Below, one piece after another: positions 1-8,620 of a DNA stretch of 64,000 nucleotides. Each line of letters opens with the position of its first letter. Within the stretch, counting starts at the first letter, position 1. The stretch spans positions 109,501 through 173,500 of the forward strand of contig JADJRT010000008.1 in assembly GCA_016712035.1 (NCBI GenBank). Direction: 5' to 3'. Both the position numbers and the translations under genes were made by a program. The stretch comes from Flammeovirgaceae bacterium. Lineage in GTDB: Bacteria; Bacteroidota; Bacteroidia; Cytophagales; Cyclobacteriaceae. A model generated the notes under the pieces. It ran no database searches, was not told the origin of the DNA, and worked only from the letters and a program-made list of their open reading frames with translations.

Positions 1-444
1 ATTGGGGTTAACAGCCGGTTGGATACGTTGCAGGCAGCCATCTTAGATGTTAAATTAAAACATCTTAATGATTATGAGCAGCGCAGAAATGAGGTGGCAA
101 ACTTTTATGATCGGGAATTAGGAAACGTTTCTTTTTTAGAAGTACCAGAGCGAGCAAAAAATTCAACGCATGTATTTCATCAATACACAATTAAAACCAA
201 AGGGATAGATCGCGATAAGCTGAAATCTTATTTAGAAAGTAAAGGAATTCCAACCATGATTTATTATCCTGTTCCGCTGCATTTGCAAACGGCTTATGCG
301 CGAGCGGAATATCAAGCTGGCACCTTTCCAATAACAGAGCAATTATCAAAAACAGTTTTGTCTTTGCCCATTCATACCGAAATGGACGAAGAACAATTGT
401 TATACATTTGCAATACAATCAAAGATTTTTCAAATCATGCCTGA
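1..444 (+). CDS. DegT/DnrJ/EryC1 sugar aminotransferase, C-terminal part (WbpE-like)
   Basis: The frame is open from the first base, so the gene begins outside the window and only about 147 C-terminal residues are seen. It carries the NSRLDTLQAAIL segment of PLP-dependent nucleotide-sugar aminotransferases, followed by the usual C-terminal domain ending in ...LPIHTEMDEEQL. The next two genes are WbpD- and WbpB-like. This suggests the enzyme transaminates UDP-GlcNAc-3-keto-uronate to the 3-amino sugar in UDP-2,3-diacetamido-2,3-dideoxyglucuronate synthesis. It overlaps the acetyltransferase by 8 bp. The catalytic lysine lies outside the window, so substrate assignment rests on context. A full-length paralogue lies at 22086-23192. 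Confidence 0.85.
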   Translation: MGVNSRLDTLQAAILDVKLKHLNDYEQRRNEVANFYDRELGNVSFLEVPERAKNSTHVFHQYTIKTKGIDRDKLKSYLESKGIPTMIYYPVPLHLQTAYARAEYQAGTFPITEQLSKTVLSLPIHTEMDEEQLLYICNTIKDFSNHA

Positions 445-1018
445 GCCTAAAAATTATTTTGCGCACGAAACTGCCATAATTGATGAAGGCTGCGAGATTG
501 GAGCTGGAACAAAAATCTGGCACTTCTCGCATATTATGCCTAATTGTAAAATTGGCGAAAACTGTAACATTGGTCAGAATGTGGTCATCTCTCCGCAAGT
601 TGTATTAGGTAAAAATGTTAAGGTTCAAAATAATGTATCGATCTACACAGGCGTAGTTTGTGAGGATGATGTTTTTCTTGGGCCTTCTATGGTTTTTACT
701 AATGTAATTAACCCGCGAAGTGCCGTTAACCGGAAGAATGAATACGCAAAAACAATCGTAAAGAAGGGCGCTTCCATTGGTGCCAATGCTACTATTGTAT
801 GTGGAAATGATATTGGTGCATTTGCTTTTATAGGTGCCGGGGCCGTAGTAACTAAAACTGTTCCTGATTATGCGTTGGTTATTGGAAATCCCGCAAGGCA
901 AACCGGTTGGATGAGTGAGTATGGACACAAACTTGAATTCGATAAAACGGGTTTGGCGGTTTGCTCAGAAAGCAAGGAGAAGTATGAATTGAAAGATAGA
1001 AAAGTAGTTAAGTTGTAA
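437..1018 (+). CDS. wbpD: UDP-2-acetamido-3-amino-2,3-dideoxyglucuronate N-acetyltransferase (WbpD-like)
   Basis: This 193-residue protein has a left-handed beta-helix made of hexapeptide repeats, visible as isoleucine/valine-rich triplets such as IGENCN-IGQNVV-ISPQVV-LGKNVK over residues 20-150. A short C-terminal extension follows. The family transfers acetyl from acetyl-CoA to the 3-amino group of the UDP-amino-glucuronate made by WbpE, in the cytoplasm. It is translationally coupled to the aminotransferase (8 bp overlap) and lies 1 bp before the WbpB-like gene, which matches known diacetamido-glucuronate operons. Family is certain; exact substrate is inferred from the neighbours. Confidence 0.88.
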   Translation: MPEPKNYFAHETAIIDEGCEIGAGTKIWHFSHIMPNCKIGENCNIGQNVVISPQVVLGKNVKVQNNVSIYTGVVCEDDVFLGPSMVFTNVINPRSAVNRKNEYAKTIVKKGASIGANATIVCGNDIGAFAFIGAGAVVTKTVPDYALVIGNPARQTGWMSEYGHKLEFDKTGLAVCSESKEKYELKDRKVVKL

Positions 1019-1019
1019 T

Positions 1020-1916
1020 ATGAAAAATTTCTCATTAATAGGAGCAGCAGGATTTATTGCACCCCGGCATTTGAAGGCTATTAAAGAAACCGGTAATGAT
1101 TTAGTAGCCGCCATGGATCGGTTTGATAGTGTTGGCATTATGGATAGCTATTTTCCGCATGCTGATTTCTTTACCGAGTTTGAACGATTTGACAGACATA
1201 TTGATAAACTTCGGAGACAAGGAAAGAAGGTTGACTTTGTAAGTATTTGCTCACCAAATTATTTACACGATTCGCACATACGATTTGCGTTGCGGCAACA
1301 AGCCGATGCCATTTGTGAAAAACCTTTAGTGCTCAACCCCTGGAATGTGGATGCACTGCAAGAGATTGAGCGCGAAACCGGCAAAAAAATTTATACTATT
1401 TTACAACTTCGCTTACATCCATCTATCATTGCTTTACGCGAAGAAGTATTAGCTGATAAAACAAAAAAAGTTTTTGATGTTGATTTAACCTATATCACTT
1501 CACGAGGCATGTGGTATCATCACAGTTGGAAAGGTGATGAAAGTAAATCGGGAGGAATTGCAACAAACATTGGCGTTCACTTTTTTGATATGCTGCTCTG
1601 GATTTTTGGAGATTTAAAAAAAGTTGAGATTGAAAAATATGAAAGTGACCATGCAGCTGGTTATTTGGAAATGGAAAGGGCAAGGGTGAAATGGTTTTTG
1701 AGCATCAATGAAGATCACCTCCCTAAGGCAGTTAAAGAGCAGGGTAAGCGGACATTTCGATCATTAAAAATGAACGAGCGTGAAATTGAATTCAGCGATG
1801 GATTCACCGATTTGCATACCCGTAGCTATCAGGAGATCCTAAATGGAAATGGATTTGGTTTACAAGATGCTAAACCATCTATTGAACTTGTTCATCAAAT
1901 TCGCCAGCATGGCTAA
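1020..1916 (+). CDS. wbpB: Gfo/Idh/MocA oxidoreductase, UDP-GlcNAcA 3-dehydrogenase (WbpB-like)
   Basis: This 298-residue protein has an N-terminal Rossmann motif, LIGAAGFIAPRH, typical of the WbpB subgroup. It also has the CEKPL signature of Gfo/Idh/MocA enzymes near residue 100 and a C-terminal dehydrogenase fold containing GGIATNIGVHFFDML. WbpB oxidises the 3-hydroxyl of UDP-N-acetylglucosaminuronate using NAD and delivers the keto sugar to WbpE. The three genes wbpE, wbpD and wbpB are contiguous here, which supports the assignment strongly. wbpA and wbpI, needed for a complete mannuronate-type pathway, are not seen in this window. Confidence 0.87.
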   Translation: MKNFSLIGAAGFIAPRHLKAIKETGNDLVAAMDRFDSVGIMDSYFPHADFFTEFERFDRHIDKLRRQGKKVDFVSICSPNYLHDSHIRFALRQQADAICEKPLVLNPWNVDALQEIERETGKKIYTILQLRLHPSIIALREEVLADKTKKVFDVDLTYITSRGMWYHHSWKGDESKSGGIATNIGVHFFDMLLWIFGDLKKVEIEKYESDHAAGYLEMERARVKWFLSINEDHLPKAVKEQGKRTFRSLKMNEREIEFSDGFTDLHTRSYQEILNGNGFGLQDAKPSIELVHQIRQHG

Positions 1917-1939
1917 GAAGGTCTCAATACTGAAATTAG

Positions 1940-1947
1940 TACCTTTG
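1940..1947 (+). promoter_or_regulatory. candidate Bacteroidota -7 promoter box
   Basis: TACCTTTG matches the Bacteroidota -7 consensus TAnnTTTG exactly and ends 18 bp before the rfbA ATG, in the only gap between wbpB and rfbA. No clear -33 TTG box is seen at the usual distance, so this is a candidate only. Confidence 0.35.
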
Positions 1948-1965
1948 ACTTTAATAGTTATTTAA

Positions 1966-2844
1966 ATGAAAGGAATTGTCCTAGCCGGTGGATCAGGCAC
2001 ACGTTTGTATCCGTTAACAAAATCGGTATCGAAACAGATTTTGCCCATCTACGATAAGCCGATGATCTATTATCCACTATCGGTTTTAATGTTGGCTAAC
2101 ATTCGTGAGATTCTAATTATCTCCACTCCACAAGATTTACCACACTTTATAAATTTATTGGGCGATGGATCGCAGATAGGGCTAACCATCGAATATCGCG
2201 AGCAACCTTCTCCTGATGGATTGGCGCAGGCATTTTTAATTGGCGAAACTTTTATTGGCGATGATACGGCTTGCCTAATTCTGGGTGATAATATTTTTTA
2301 TGGCTATGGCCTCTCGGGTACACTTGAGCAAGCGGGTAAGTTAGAGAAAGGAGCTACCGTGTTTGGATACTATGTAAACGATCCGGAACGATATGGCGTT
2401 GTTGAGTTTGATGATAAAGGCAATGTATTGTCGTTAGAAGAAAAACCCAAAGAGCCTAAGTCAAGCTATGCAGTAACCGGATTGTATTTTTATGATAATA
2501 CGGTTGTGGAAAAAGCAAGAACAATTAAGCCATCACCTCGGGGCGAATTAGAAATAACAGATTTGAACAAATTGTATTTGGAAGAGCAAACGCTTACGGT
2601 AAAACTTTTAGGAAGAGGAATGGCCTGGCTAGATACAGGCACGCATCAATCCTTATTGCAAGCATCAAATTTTGTAGAGTCCATTGAAGAAAGGCAAGGG
2701 TTGAAGATTGCTTGTTTGGAAGAGATTGCTTATAGGAAAGGGTATATTTCTAAAGAACAATTGACAGAACTTGCCAAGCCATTATTAAAAAATCAATACG
2801 GTCAATATCTGATGCGAATAATGAATGACCGGTTTATCAAATAA
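1966..2844 (+). CDS. rfbA: glucose-1-phosphate thymidylyltransferase RfbA/RmlA
   Basis: This 292-residue enzyme starts with the nucleotidyltransferase signature LAGGSGTRLYPLT and contains KQILPIYDKPMIYYPL, LGDNIFYG and EEKPKEPKSSYAVTGLYFYD, all diagnostic of RmlA. Length is normal. It condenses glucose-1-phosphate and dTTP to dTDP-glucose, the first step towards dTDP-rhamnose or other dTDP-deoxy sugars. It is followed by rfbC- and rfbB-like genes in the same direction, a standard grouping. No rfbD (RmlD reductase) is visible, so the final sugar may not be rhamnose, or rfbD lies elsewhere. Confidence 0.96.
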   Translation: MKGIVLAGGSGTRLYPLTKSVSKQILPIYDKPMIYYPLSVLMLANIREILIISTPQDLPHFINLLGDGSQIGLTIEYREQPSPDGLAQAFLIGETFIGDDTACLILGDNIFYGYGLSGTLEQAGKLEKGATVFGYYVNDPERYGVVEFDDKGNVLSLEEKPKEPKSSYAVTGLYFYDNTVVEKARTIKPSPRGELEITDLNKLYLEEQTLTVKLLGRGMAWLDTGTHQSLLQASNFVESIEERQGLKIACLEEIAYRKGYISKEQLTELAKPLLKNQYGQYLMRIMNDRFIK

Positions 2845-2853
2845 TTTTTAAAG

Positions 2854-3401
2854 ATGACCCTTACACAAACTGGGTTTAAAGACCTTGTAATTTTAGAACC
2901 TAAAGTACTTGGAGATTCCGCGGTTATTTTATGGAAACATTTAATGCCAAATACACTTGCATCTTTAGGCATACATGCAACCTTTGTTCAAGATAACCAA
3001 TCCAAATCGTCCAATGGTGTTTTTAGAGGGTTTCATTATCAAAATGCTCCCATGCACAATCTAAATTAATAAGAGTTTTATCAGGAGATATTTTAGATAT
3101 TGTATTAGACTTAAGGAAAACAGAATCAACATTTGGTAAAATTTACACATTGGAACTATCAGACGAAAATAAGAAACAGTTATTTGTTCCAAAAGGATTT
3201 GCTCATGGATTTCTTGGTGCTTAGCGATTTGCTGAAATATTATATAAGTGTGATGAATTTTATCATCCTGAATCAGAAGGTGGGATAAATTTTTTGGATC
3301 CCGACTTGAGAATTAAAGAAATGTTAGAGGAAAACAATTTTATTGTTTCTGAAAAAGATAAGAACCTTCCTTTTTTGAAGAATGCAAAATTCCAATTTTA
3401 A
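2854..3401 (+). pseudogene. rfbC: dTDP-4-dehydrorhamnose 3,5-epimerase RfbC, frame broken as sequenced
   Basis: Joining frames gives a complete RmlC-type epimerase: FKDLVILEPKV, DSRGYFMETFNAKY, SNGVFRGFHYQNAPHAQSK, LFVPKGFAHGF, AEILYKCDEFYHPESEGG. The frame is broken near 2918 (one C missing before GCGG), near 2955 (one extra base), at 3049-3051 (one C missing in NAPHAQ) and near 3220-3237 (a compensating pair that leaves TAG). All conserved residues survive, and most changes are one-base homopolymer differences. Read errors therefore explain it better than decay. The enzyme epimerises C3 and C5 of dTDP-4-keto-6-deoxyglucose. Confidence 0.85.
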
Positions 3402-3413
3402 TTTGAGAAGTTA

Positions 3414-4428
3414 ATGAAAACCATTTTAGTAACGGGTGGTGCTGGGTTTATTGGGTCGAATTTCATTCCCTTTTTTCTTGAAAGGAATAAAAACTTTCAT
3501 GTAATCAATCTTGATTTACTTACTTATGCGGGCAACCTTGATAATCTAAAGGAAGTTGAGAATAATCCCCGATATACCTTTGTAAAGGAGATATTTGTGA
3601 TCGACAATTAGTTGAATCATTATTTGAAAAATACAGCCTTGCTGGAGTGATTCACTTCGCAGCAGAATCACATGTAGACAATTCTATTTCGGGGCCAGAG
3701 GCATTTATCAGAACTAATATCAATGGCACATTTACCTTATTAGATGTGGCGAGAAAAAATTGGATGAACGCTCCTTTTGAAGTAAAAAGAGGGAAAAGCA
3801 AAATAGATTCTTGCATGTCTCTACCGATGAAGTCTACGGTACATTAGGAAAAGGAGGGGCTTTTTAAGGAAAAACACCTTATGCTCCAAACAGTCCTTAC
3901 TCAGCATCTAAAGCCAGTAGTGATTTTTTGGTGAGAAGTTATTTTCATACGTATGGAATGAATGTGGTTACGACTAACTGCTCTAATAATTATGGACCCA
4001 AGCAGCACAATGAGAAGTTAATACCAACTATTATTCGAAAGGCCATTGCTGGTGAACCTATTCCCATTTACGGAGATGGCCTCAATGTGCGAGATTGGCT
4101 TTATGTTTTAGATCATGCAAAAGGAATCGACTTAGCATTCCACATGGGTAAATCTGGGGAGACTTATAATATTGGCGGGAGGAACGAACGGACAAATCTT
4201 CAGATTGTGGATACAATTTGCAGCATACTGGATTCTGAAAAGCCAAATGCCTCAGGCAAATCTTATAAAGAGCAGATCACCTTTGTGAAAGATAGAGCTG
4301 GCCATGATAGGCACTACGCCATTGATGCCAGTAAACTGGAGAAGGAATTGGGTTGGAAGGCAGATGAAAATTTTGAGTCTGGGATTTTAAAAACAGTTCA
4401 TTGGTACCTGGATGGATCGATAAAATGA
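3414..4428 (+). pseudogene. rfbB: dTDP-glucose 4,6-dehydratase RfbB, frame broken as sequenced
   Basis: This is a reconstructed RmlB of about 338 residues in the SDR fold. It has the N-terminal GGAGFIGSNF nucleotide-binding loop, HFAAESHVDNSI, STDEVYG, YSASKASSD (the YxxxK site) and NNYGPKQHNEKLIP. The frame breaks near 3588 (one G missing in KGDI), near 3803 (one A missing in KNRFLHVS) and at 3863-3880. At the last site TTTTTAAGG reads TAA where AFKEKTPY is expected after moving one T and one A. The enzyme converts dTDP-glucose to the 4-keto-6-deoxy sugar used by RfbC. Homopolymer-only changes and complete motifs suggest an intact gene in the organism. Confidence 0.87.
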
Positions 4429-4473
4429 TCATTGGAATAGCTATCTTTGCTATTTATAAACGAATAGTAATCT

Positions 4474-5586
4474 GTGAAAAAAGCACTAATTACGGGTATT
4501 ACAGGCCAAGATGGAGCCTATTTGGCTGAACTTCTATTATCTAAGGGTTACGAGGTTCATGGTTTGAAGAGAAGAAGTTCTCTATTCAATACTGACAGGA
4601 TAGATCACCTCTATCAGGATCCACATGAAAAAAATGTAAAGCTTAAACTTCATTACGGGGATTTAAGTGATGCCGGAAACTTGATCCGTATTGTTCAGGA
4701 AATTCAGCCCGATGAGATTTATAATCTTGGGGCCATGTCTCATGTTAAAGTAAGTTTTGATTCCCCAGAATATGCGGCCGATGTGGATGGAATTGGTACA
4801 CTGAGATTACTCGAGGCTATTAGAATTCTAGGATTAACGAAAAAGACTAAATTTTACCAAGCTTCAACTTCTGAACTTTACGGATTAGTACAAGAGGTTC
4901 CACAGCGTGAAACCACTCCTTTTTATCCACGGTCTCCATATGCTGTAGCAAAACTATATGGTTATTGGATTACCGTTAATTACAGAGAAGCATACGACAT
5001 GTTTGCAAGCAATGGGATTCTTTTTAATCATGAGTCTCCGCTGCGCGGAGAAACTTTTGTTACTAGAAAAATTACTCGTGGAGCCTGCCGAATTGCATTG
5101 GGCTTGCAGCAATGTATATTCATGGGCAATATTGATTCGAAGCGCGACTGGGGGCATGCCAAAGATTATGTGCAAGCCATGTGGCTGATGCTTCAGCATG
5201 ATAAACCTGATGATTTTGTTATTGCAACCGGAGTTACTACAACAGTGCGTGAATTTATCCTAAAAGTATTTCAAAGGTTAGGAATCGTTATCGATTTCAA
5301 GGGCACCGGAGTTGACGAGGTAGCCATTGTTTCAAAGATTAATAGTGAAGAAGCTAAAGTAAAAATTGGAGATGTGGTGATGAGAATAGATCCTCAATAC
5401 TTCAGACCCACTGAAGTAGAATTATTAATTGGAGATCCCACCAAGGCAAAACGTGATTTGAAATGGGAATTGAAGTATGATCTGAATGCCCTTGTTGATG
5501 ACATGGTAAAGAGCGATTATCAGTTATTTAAGCGTGATGATTACTTAAAAGAAGGGGGTCATAAGATTTTTCAATATCACGAATGA
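4474..5586 (+). CDS. gmd: GDP-mannose 4,6-dehydratase
   Basis: This 370-residue SDR enzyme begins at a GTG codon, matching the usual N-terminus with GITGQDGAYLAELLL. It has RRSSLFNTDRIDHLY, STSELYGLVQ, YAVAKLYGYWIT (the YxxxK pair) and NHESPLRGETFVTRKIT, all Gmd signatures. Length is normal and the frame is intact, in contrast to the genes on either side. It makes GDP-4-keto-6-deoxymannose. That intermediate can go to GDP-fucose through the overlapping fcl gene, or to GDP-perosamine through the aminotransferase at 8621. The 4 bp overlap with fcl (ATGA) indicates coupling. Confidence 0.96.
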   Translation: MKKALITGITGQDGAYLAELLLSKGYEVHGLKRRSSLFNTDRIDHLYQDPHEKNVKLKLHYGDLSDAGNLIRIVQEIQPDEIYNLGAMSHVKVSFDSPEYAADVDGIGTLRLLEAIRILGLTKKTKFYQASTSELYGLVQEVPQRETTPFYPRSPYAVAKLYGYWITVNYREAYDMFASNGILFNHESPLRGETFVTRKITRGACRIALGLQQCIFMGNIDSKRDWGHAKDYVQAMWLMLQHDKPDDFVIATGVTTTVREFILKVFQRLGIVIDFKGTGVDEVAIVSKINSEEAKVKIGDVVMRIDPQYFRPTEVELLIGDPTKAKRDLKWELKYDLNALVDDMVKSDYQLFKRDDYLKEGGHKIFQYHE

Positions 5587-6522
5587 TGGAGAAAGCATCC
5601 AAAATTTATGTAGCCGGGCACCGGGGCATGGTTGGCTCTGCTATTGTAAGAAAATTACAGGCGGAAGGCTATTGCAATCTTGTTTTAAGAACTTCCGCTG
5701 AGCTCGACCTACGCAATCAGGCGGCAGTTGAAAAATTCTTTTCAGAAGAGAAACCGGAATATGTTTTTCTTGCTGCTGCCAAAGTGGGGGGTATTTTGGC
5801 CAACAATACTTACCGAGCCGATTTTCTTTACGAGAATTTGATGATTGAAAGTAATGTGATTCATCAGAGTTATGTGCATGGTGTAAAAAAATTATTGTTT
5901 CTTGGTTCATCTTGCATCTATCCCAAGTTTGCCCCTCAACCCTTAAAAGAAGAATATCTTTTGTCTGGATATTTAGAAGAAACGAATGAGCCTTATGCCA
6001 TTGCTAAAATTGCAGGCATAAAATTGTGTGAAAATTACCGTAGACAATATGGCTGCGATTTTATTAGTGCCATGCCGACCAATTTGTATGGACCGAATGA
6101 CAACTATGATTTAAATAATTCGCATGTAATCCCTGCTCTTCTAAGGAAATTTCATGAAGGAAAAATTAATAACTCTACTTCTGTAGAAGTGTGGGGATCT
6201 GGAAATCCACTCCGCGAATTTTTGCATGTTGATGACCTTGCTTTAGCAAGTTTATTTTTGATGGAAAACTATTCTGATTTACAGTTTGTAAATGTTGGTA
6301 CGGGAAAGACATAACAATAAAAGAACTTGCTCAATTAATAAGTCGAATCGTAGGGTATCAAGGAGATATCTTGTTCAATATTGAAAAGCCTGACGGGACC
6401 CCAAAAAATTAATGGACGTTAATAAAATTAGCAAGTTGGGATGGTCCCCTACAATTGCGCTAAAGGATGGTATTCAATTAGCCTATAAACAATATCTATT
6501 GGAGAACGCAATCGGTAATTAA
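5583..6522 (+). pseudogene. fcl: GDP-L-fucose synthase, frame broken as sequenced
   Basis: The first 243 residues are a typical GDP-4-keto-6-deoxymannose epimerase/reductase: GHRGMVGSAIVRKL, GSSCIYPKFAPQP, YAIAKIAGIKLCE, NLYGPNDNYD. The frame stops early at 6314. Adding one A in GGAAAGACATAA (near 6306) restores TGKDITIKELAQLI, and adding one A in the A6 run near 6408 restores PKKLMDVNKISKLGW up to a stop at 6522. The total of about 313 residues is the normal family length. Both defects are single-base homopolymer losses. It completes GDP-L-fucose synthesis after gmd. Confidence 0.9.
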
Positions 6523-6585
6523 GCATATTTAAAGAATGGCTAATTACGATTGTGGTTTAGAATTTTAGGTGCAATTCAATAATCT

Positions 6586-8103
6586 ATGAACTCATCTAAT
6601 TTTGTACGTACTAATCTGCTAATAACGTTTATTTCGTTGTTTTCTGTAGGATTAAATTTTTTGACCCAAACTGTAATTGCTTATTATTTTGGAACTGATT
6701 TACAAAGAGATGCATATTTCTCCGCGCTAACAATCCCTGCTTACCTGATCATTTTGTTCTCAGGTTCCATATCTACTATTTTTCTTCCTTATTATGTCAA
6801 TTTTAGAAATAATAACTCAAAGGAAGATGTTATTAGATTTGGCAGCAGCATGCTTGGTTGTAGCATCGCTTTTTTATTAGTTGTTTGCGCGGTGGGATTT
6901 ATTTTTTCAAAACTAATTGTTGATTGGATTGCCCCAGGTTTTTCATTACAACAAAAAGAGCTTACACAAGAGATTTTTAAAGTGCTCATTTTTACTGTAA
7001 TCTTTCAAGCATTGTCAAGTGTGGTTATTGTTTTTCATCATGTTGATAGCAAATTTCTTCGTCCAGCGCTTAGCCCACTAATTGTTCCAATAGTATCGTT
7101 TATGGCAGTTTTATTTTTTCATGAGTATGGTATTATAGCGCTTGCTTTGGGAGCCTTGATAGGATCGTTTTTCAGTTTGCTGGTTTTGATAACTGATTTG
7201 ACTAACAAGGTCAAATTTAAAGACTTAATTGACTTGATGAACCCTGCTACCAAAAAGGTAATAATGCTTTCTATGCCTTTATTAATTTCCGGTTCAATTT
7301 ATCGATTAACAACTGTTATAGAACGCATCATTGGCTCAACCTTGCCTAATGGTAGTATCTCTGCTCTAGGTTATAGCAATCAGATTTATGTTTTACTCGT
7401 AACCATCGCTACAGGAAGTATTGCAACAACTTTTTTTCCTAAAATGGCTCATGCCTGGTCAGAAGGCATATCCAATGAGTTTAACAAAATAGCATCCAGA
7501 GCGATTAAACTTATCTTGGCTATCACGCTTCCTATTGCTGCAATTTTCTTTACTCTTGGTCAACCAATAATAATGATTTTGTTTCAACGCGGAGCATTTG
7601 ATTCTGCCGCAACGGTTTCGGTTTCGGAGAGCTTAAAACTGTGTTTAGGGGCTTTTGTTTTTAGCGGACTCGGAAGTGTAATTGGAAAAATATTCTATGT
7701 GACTAATAGAACTAGGGCTGTTTCGATAGTATCGATTGTCGAAATATTTGTTTATACTATATGCGCCTATTTCTTGTCTCACTATTACTCGTATCTTGGA
7801 CTAGCTTTTTCATTAACAATCAGCACTGGATTCAATATCATTGTAATGACCTATCTGTTGATAAGATGGAAATATATACTCCTTTCTGACTTGCTAGGCG
7901 ATACCCTTAAATTAGTAGGCGCTGCATTGATTTGCGCAATGCTTGCAAAAGGCATCTTTTTATACGCAGGCTTGGTAAACGTCTTCTTTGGATTGGCTCT
8001 TAGCGGCCTATTCGGCCTTTCCGGTTATCTGCTCTGCATCCTTTATGTTTTTAAAATCTCAGAAGCGGAAACAATAAATAAATTGATAAAGAGCTATTTT
8101 TGA
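6586..8103 (+). CDS. MurJ/MVIN-family lipid-linked oligosaccharide flippase
   Basis: This 505-residue integral membrane protein has about 13-14 hydrophobic segments and the MVIN/MurJ pattern. That pattern includes an N-terminal TQTVIAYYFGTDLQRDAYFSA loop region, a central SIYRLTTVIERIIGSTLPNGSISALGYSNQI and GQPIIMILFQRGAFD. MurJ flips lipid II, while related proteins in polysaccharide loci flip undecaprenyl-linked repeat units (Wzx role). The position inside the sugar-synthesis cluster favours the Wzx-like role. I cannot rule out that it is the housekeeping MurJ. Confidence 0.85.
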   Translation: MNSSNFVRTNLLITFISLFSVGLNFLTQTVIAYYFGTDLQRDAYFSALTIPAYLIILFSGSISTIFLPYYVNFRNNNSKEDVIRFGSSMLGCSIAFLLVVCAVGFIFSKLIVDWIAPGFSLQQKELTQEIFKVLIFTVIFQALSSVVIVFHHVDSKFLRPALSPLIVPIVSFMAVLFFHEYGIIALALGALIGSFFSLLVLITDLTNKVKFKDLIDLMNPATKKVIMLSMPLLISGSIYRLTTVIERIIGSTLPNGSISALGYSNQIYVLLVTIATGSIATTFFPKMAHAWSEGISNEFNKIASRAIKLILAITLPIAAIFFTLGQPIIMILFQRGAFDSAATVSVSESLKLCLGAFVFSGLGSVIGKIFYVTNRTRAVSIVSIVEIFVYTICAYFLSHYYSYLGLAFSLTISTGFNIIVMTYLLIRWKYILLSDLLGDTLKLVGAALICAMLAKGIFLYAGLVNVFFGLALSGLFGLSGYLLCILYVFKISEAETINKLIKSYF

Positions 8104-8137
8104 AGAAAGAATTAAATCTGTAACACAAAAAAATTTT

Positions 8138-8563
8138 ATGATAAAAGAACTTGTGCCAGGAATTGAGATTGTTCACGACAAAGACAATACTGTTCCCATT
8201 TGTCACATAATTCGAGCTGGGTACTCACCGGTTCAAACGGAGTTCTATACCCCAGGTGATTATTCTCAACAACTAGGAATAATTAAATATCCAAAGGGGG
8301 GAACCATCAAACCGCATTACCACAACAAAGTAACGCGCGAGGTTCACTATACCCAGGAGGTTTTGGTAATTAGAAAGGGAAAGGTAAAAGTGATCCTTTA
8401 CGATCCAAAGCTGAATTACATTGCTGATGTTATTCTTTCTATCGGAGATGTAATCTTACTTGCCTCTGGTGGGCACGGGTTTGAAATGCTGGAGGATTGT
8501 GAAATGGTAGAGATAAAGCAAGGCCCGTATAATGGAGTTCAGGCAGACAAAACCCATTTTTAA
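8138..8563 (+). CDS. cupin-fold protein of the polysaccharide locus
   Basis: This 141-residue soluble protein has a single cupin barrel. GGTIKPHYHNK supplies candidate metal-binding histidines, followed by EVLVIRKGKVKVILYD, then GDVILLASGGHGFEMLEDCEMVEIKQGPYNG with a further histidine. Similar small cupins appear in O-antigen clusters, where some act as sugar isomerases or reductases and others have no known role. It lies between the flippase and the perosamine-type aminotransferase and probably belongs to the same transcription unit. Specific activity is not assigned. Confidence 0.65.
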   Translation: MIKELVPGIEIVHDKDNTVPICHIIRAGYSPVQTEFYTPGDYSQQLGIIKYPKGGTIKPHYHNKVTREVHYTQEVLVIRKGKVKVILYDPKLNYIADVILSIGDVILLASGGHGFEMLEDCEMVEIKQGPYNGVQADKTHF

Positions 8564-8620
8564 TTCGAGTTATGAAAGCACTTAAAATACAATTTGATCA
8601 AATAAAGAATTTAGAATACC

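Noticed and set aside
2854..6522. rfbC, rfbB and fcl as true decaying pseudogenes
   Set aside because: Breaks are mostly single-base homopolymer changes and every active-site motif is intact. Similar breaks hit nadD. Sequencing error is simpler, though not proven.
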